From NCBI GenBank assembly GCA_943330925.2, contig CALQJP020000096.1, forward strand, positions 1-7,969: DNA of 7,969 bases, in the 5' to 3' direction. Shown here piece after piece: positions 6,917-7,969 of the stretch. This stretch comes from Chryseobacterium gleum. Its GTDB lineage: Bacteria; Bacteroidota; Bacteroidia; Flavobacteriales_D; Sanyastnellaceae. The translations under genes and the position numbers were made by a program. The notes below the pieces were generated by a model, which was not told the DNA's origin, did not search any database, and worked only from the letters and a program-made list of their open reading frames with translations. The stretch's first letter is position 1. Each line of letters begins with the position of its first letter.

Positions 6917-7969
6917 ATGTCAAGACTGCTTCTAATACTTTCTATTTCCTTGTTGGTTAGCCAACAGTATTTTGCACAGATATACGGAAACCCCATCGCA
7001 ACGTGGGATTTTGCCAGTGGCATACCTTCCGATTGGGAAGTAGGAATATCAAGCACAAACAACACAGCCCAATGGGAATACCGCGGGCCAAACACTATCC
7101 CTAACTACACAATAGGCGCACGTGGTTCATGCTCAGCCATTGCCGTTCCTATTAACTCGCAAACGCAATCCAATGGGTTTCTCATTTTCGACGGAAACTA
7201 CTGGGATGATCCGGGAGCAGCTTGCGGCGCAGGTTTCGGCACAGGATCAGACCCTGCTCCTCACACTGCCTGGGTCATTACCAATTCGATTGACCTTACG
7301 GGAATCAACTCGGCCGTTCTAACCTTTCAGCAGCAATACCGTCATTTTCAGGCAACCACTACCGTTCACATATCCACTGACAATGGCCAGACGTGGACCG
7401 AGATCATCAACAACCCAGGCATTCAATCACCAAGCACCGAGTGGAAAACAGTGAACATCTCGCAGTGGGCCGCCAATCAGCCCAATGTTAAAATCAAATT
7501 CCAGTATCAGGGCACCTACTACTGGTGGTTGCTGGATGACATCAGCATTTATCAGCCAAATGACAACGACATTCTCCTTACCAAGGTTCAATACACCAAC
7601 AATCAAATTGTAGATGGACTGACCACACTTACTGATCTGGAATATCACCAATACCCGCTGACTATGTTGCCGGCTCTAAAATTCAAGGCAGACATTCTCA
7701 ACGTGGGTGGTTTTGCACAAACAGGAGTGCGTCTGAATGCGAAGATTACGAAAGACGAAACTACTGAGGTCTACAACCAAAGTAACGCACCCGCCTCCAT
7801 TGCTTCATCCGCTTCGGCTAATCTTAGTATCAGTGCAACTTTCACACCCTCAACAGGAACCGGTGACTATGAAATTTTATACACCATCTTGCAAGATTCA
7901 TTGGATGATTCACCGAGCAACAACGTGGATAGCTTAGACTTTGAGATTACCACTTTCACTTTGGGCAAA
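6917..7969 (+). CDS. Secreted modular surface protein with a jelly-roll (MAM/choice-of-anchor J-like) domain, N-terminal part
   Basis: Partial gene: 351 codons from ATG 6917 to the right edge with no stop. A signal peptide covers residues 1-20 (cleavage expected after YFA, before Q21). Residues about 27-213 form one beta-rich domain that starts with ATWDF and ends in WWLLDDISIY (203-212). Inside are WVITNSIDL, a DNGQTW turn (155-160) and NVKIKFQYQG. This pattern fits the concanavalin-like jelly rolls known as MAM, cleaved-adhesin or choice-of-anchor J domains, which often bind carbohydrate or protein. A second beta domain (about 216-345) resembles an Ig-like CARDB module: LKFKADILNVGG, then DYEILYTILQDSLDDSPSNN. 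Such proteins in Bacteroidota are usually type IX secretion cargo (adhesins, or non-catalytic parts of proteases), but the sorting domain and any catalytic domain lie outside the window. The 68-base gap after ppx has no clear terminator or promoter, so read-through from ppx is possible though functionally unrelated. Confidence 0.88.
   Translation, partial: MSRLLLILSISLLVSQQYFAQIYGNPIATWDFASGIPSDWEVGISSTNNTAQWEYRGPNTIPNYTIGARGSCSAIAVPINSQTQSNGFLIFDGNYWDDPGAACGAGFGTGSDPAPHTAWVITNSIDLTGINSAVLTFQQQYRHFQATTTVHISTDNGQTWTEIINNPGIQSPSTEWKTVNISQWAANQPNVKIKFQYQGTYYWWLLDDISIYQPNDNDILLTKVQYTNNQIVDGLTTLTDLEYHQYPLTMLPALKFKADILNVGGFAQTGVRLNAKITKDETTEVYNQSNAPASIASSASANLSISATFTPSTGTGDYEILYTILQDSLDDSPSNNVDSLDFEITTFTLGK

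Overview
The window looks like a chromosomal segment from a Bacteroidota bacterium, probably in or near the Flavobacteriales. Three things point there: promoter-like elements of the Bacteroidota type (TAnnTTTG), no purine-rich Shine-Dalgarno sites before the genes, and the gene content (an M43-type secreted metalloprotease, a TonB-dependent receptor without other uptake genes, and a secreted modular protein with a jelly-roll-like domain). I see no mobile element, tRNA, rRNA, CRISPR array or integration scar, and no gene-free stretch longer than about 165 bases.

Layout. At the left edge (1-832, minus strand) is the N-terminal part of a secreted zinc metalloprotease that continues outside the window. 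A divergent intergenic region of about 165 bases carries one promoter candidate facing each way. On the plus strand, a small one-pass membrane protein of unknown function (998-1504) comes 58 bases before a complete TonB-dependent outer-membrane receptor (1563-3791). The receptor is followed by a strong intrinsic terminator with a UUCG loop (3813-3838). A fresh promoter (about 3851-3884) then drives a polyphosphate pair: polyphosphate kinase (ppk1, 3904-5970) and a short Ppx/GppA-type exopolyphosphatase (5967-6848). These two overlap by four bases (GTGA), which suggests translational coupling. At the right edge (6917-7969) begins a secreted multidomain protein that runs off the window.

How the genes relate. 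ppk1 and ppx form a synthesis/breakdown pair for inorganic polyphosphate and are clearly one functional unit. The small membrane protein and the TonB receptor are probably cotranscribed and may work together at the envelope. The receptor's substrate cannot be read from sequence; it lacks the histidine expected between the two conserved motifs of heme receptors. The two edge genes are separate secreted proteins, plausibly type IX secretion cargo, but their C-termini are outside the window. Overall this is an ordinary Bacteroidota region with a few points worth checking; I did not find a clearly new system.
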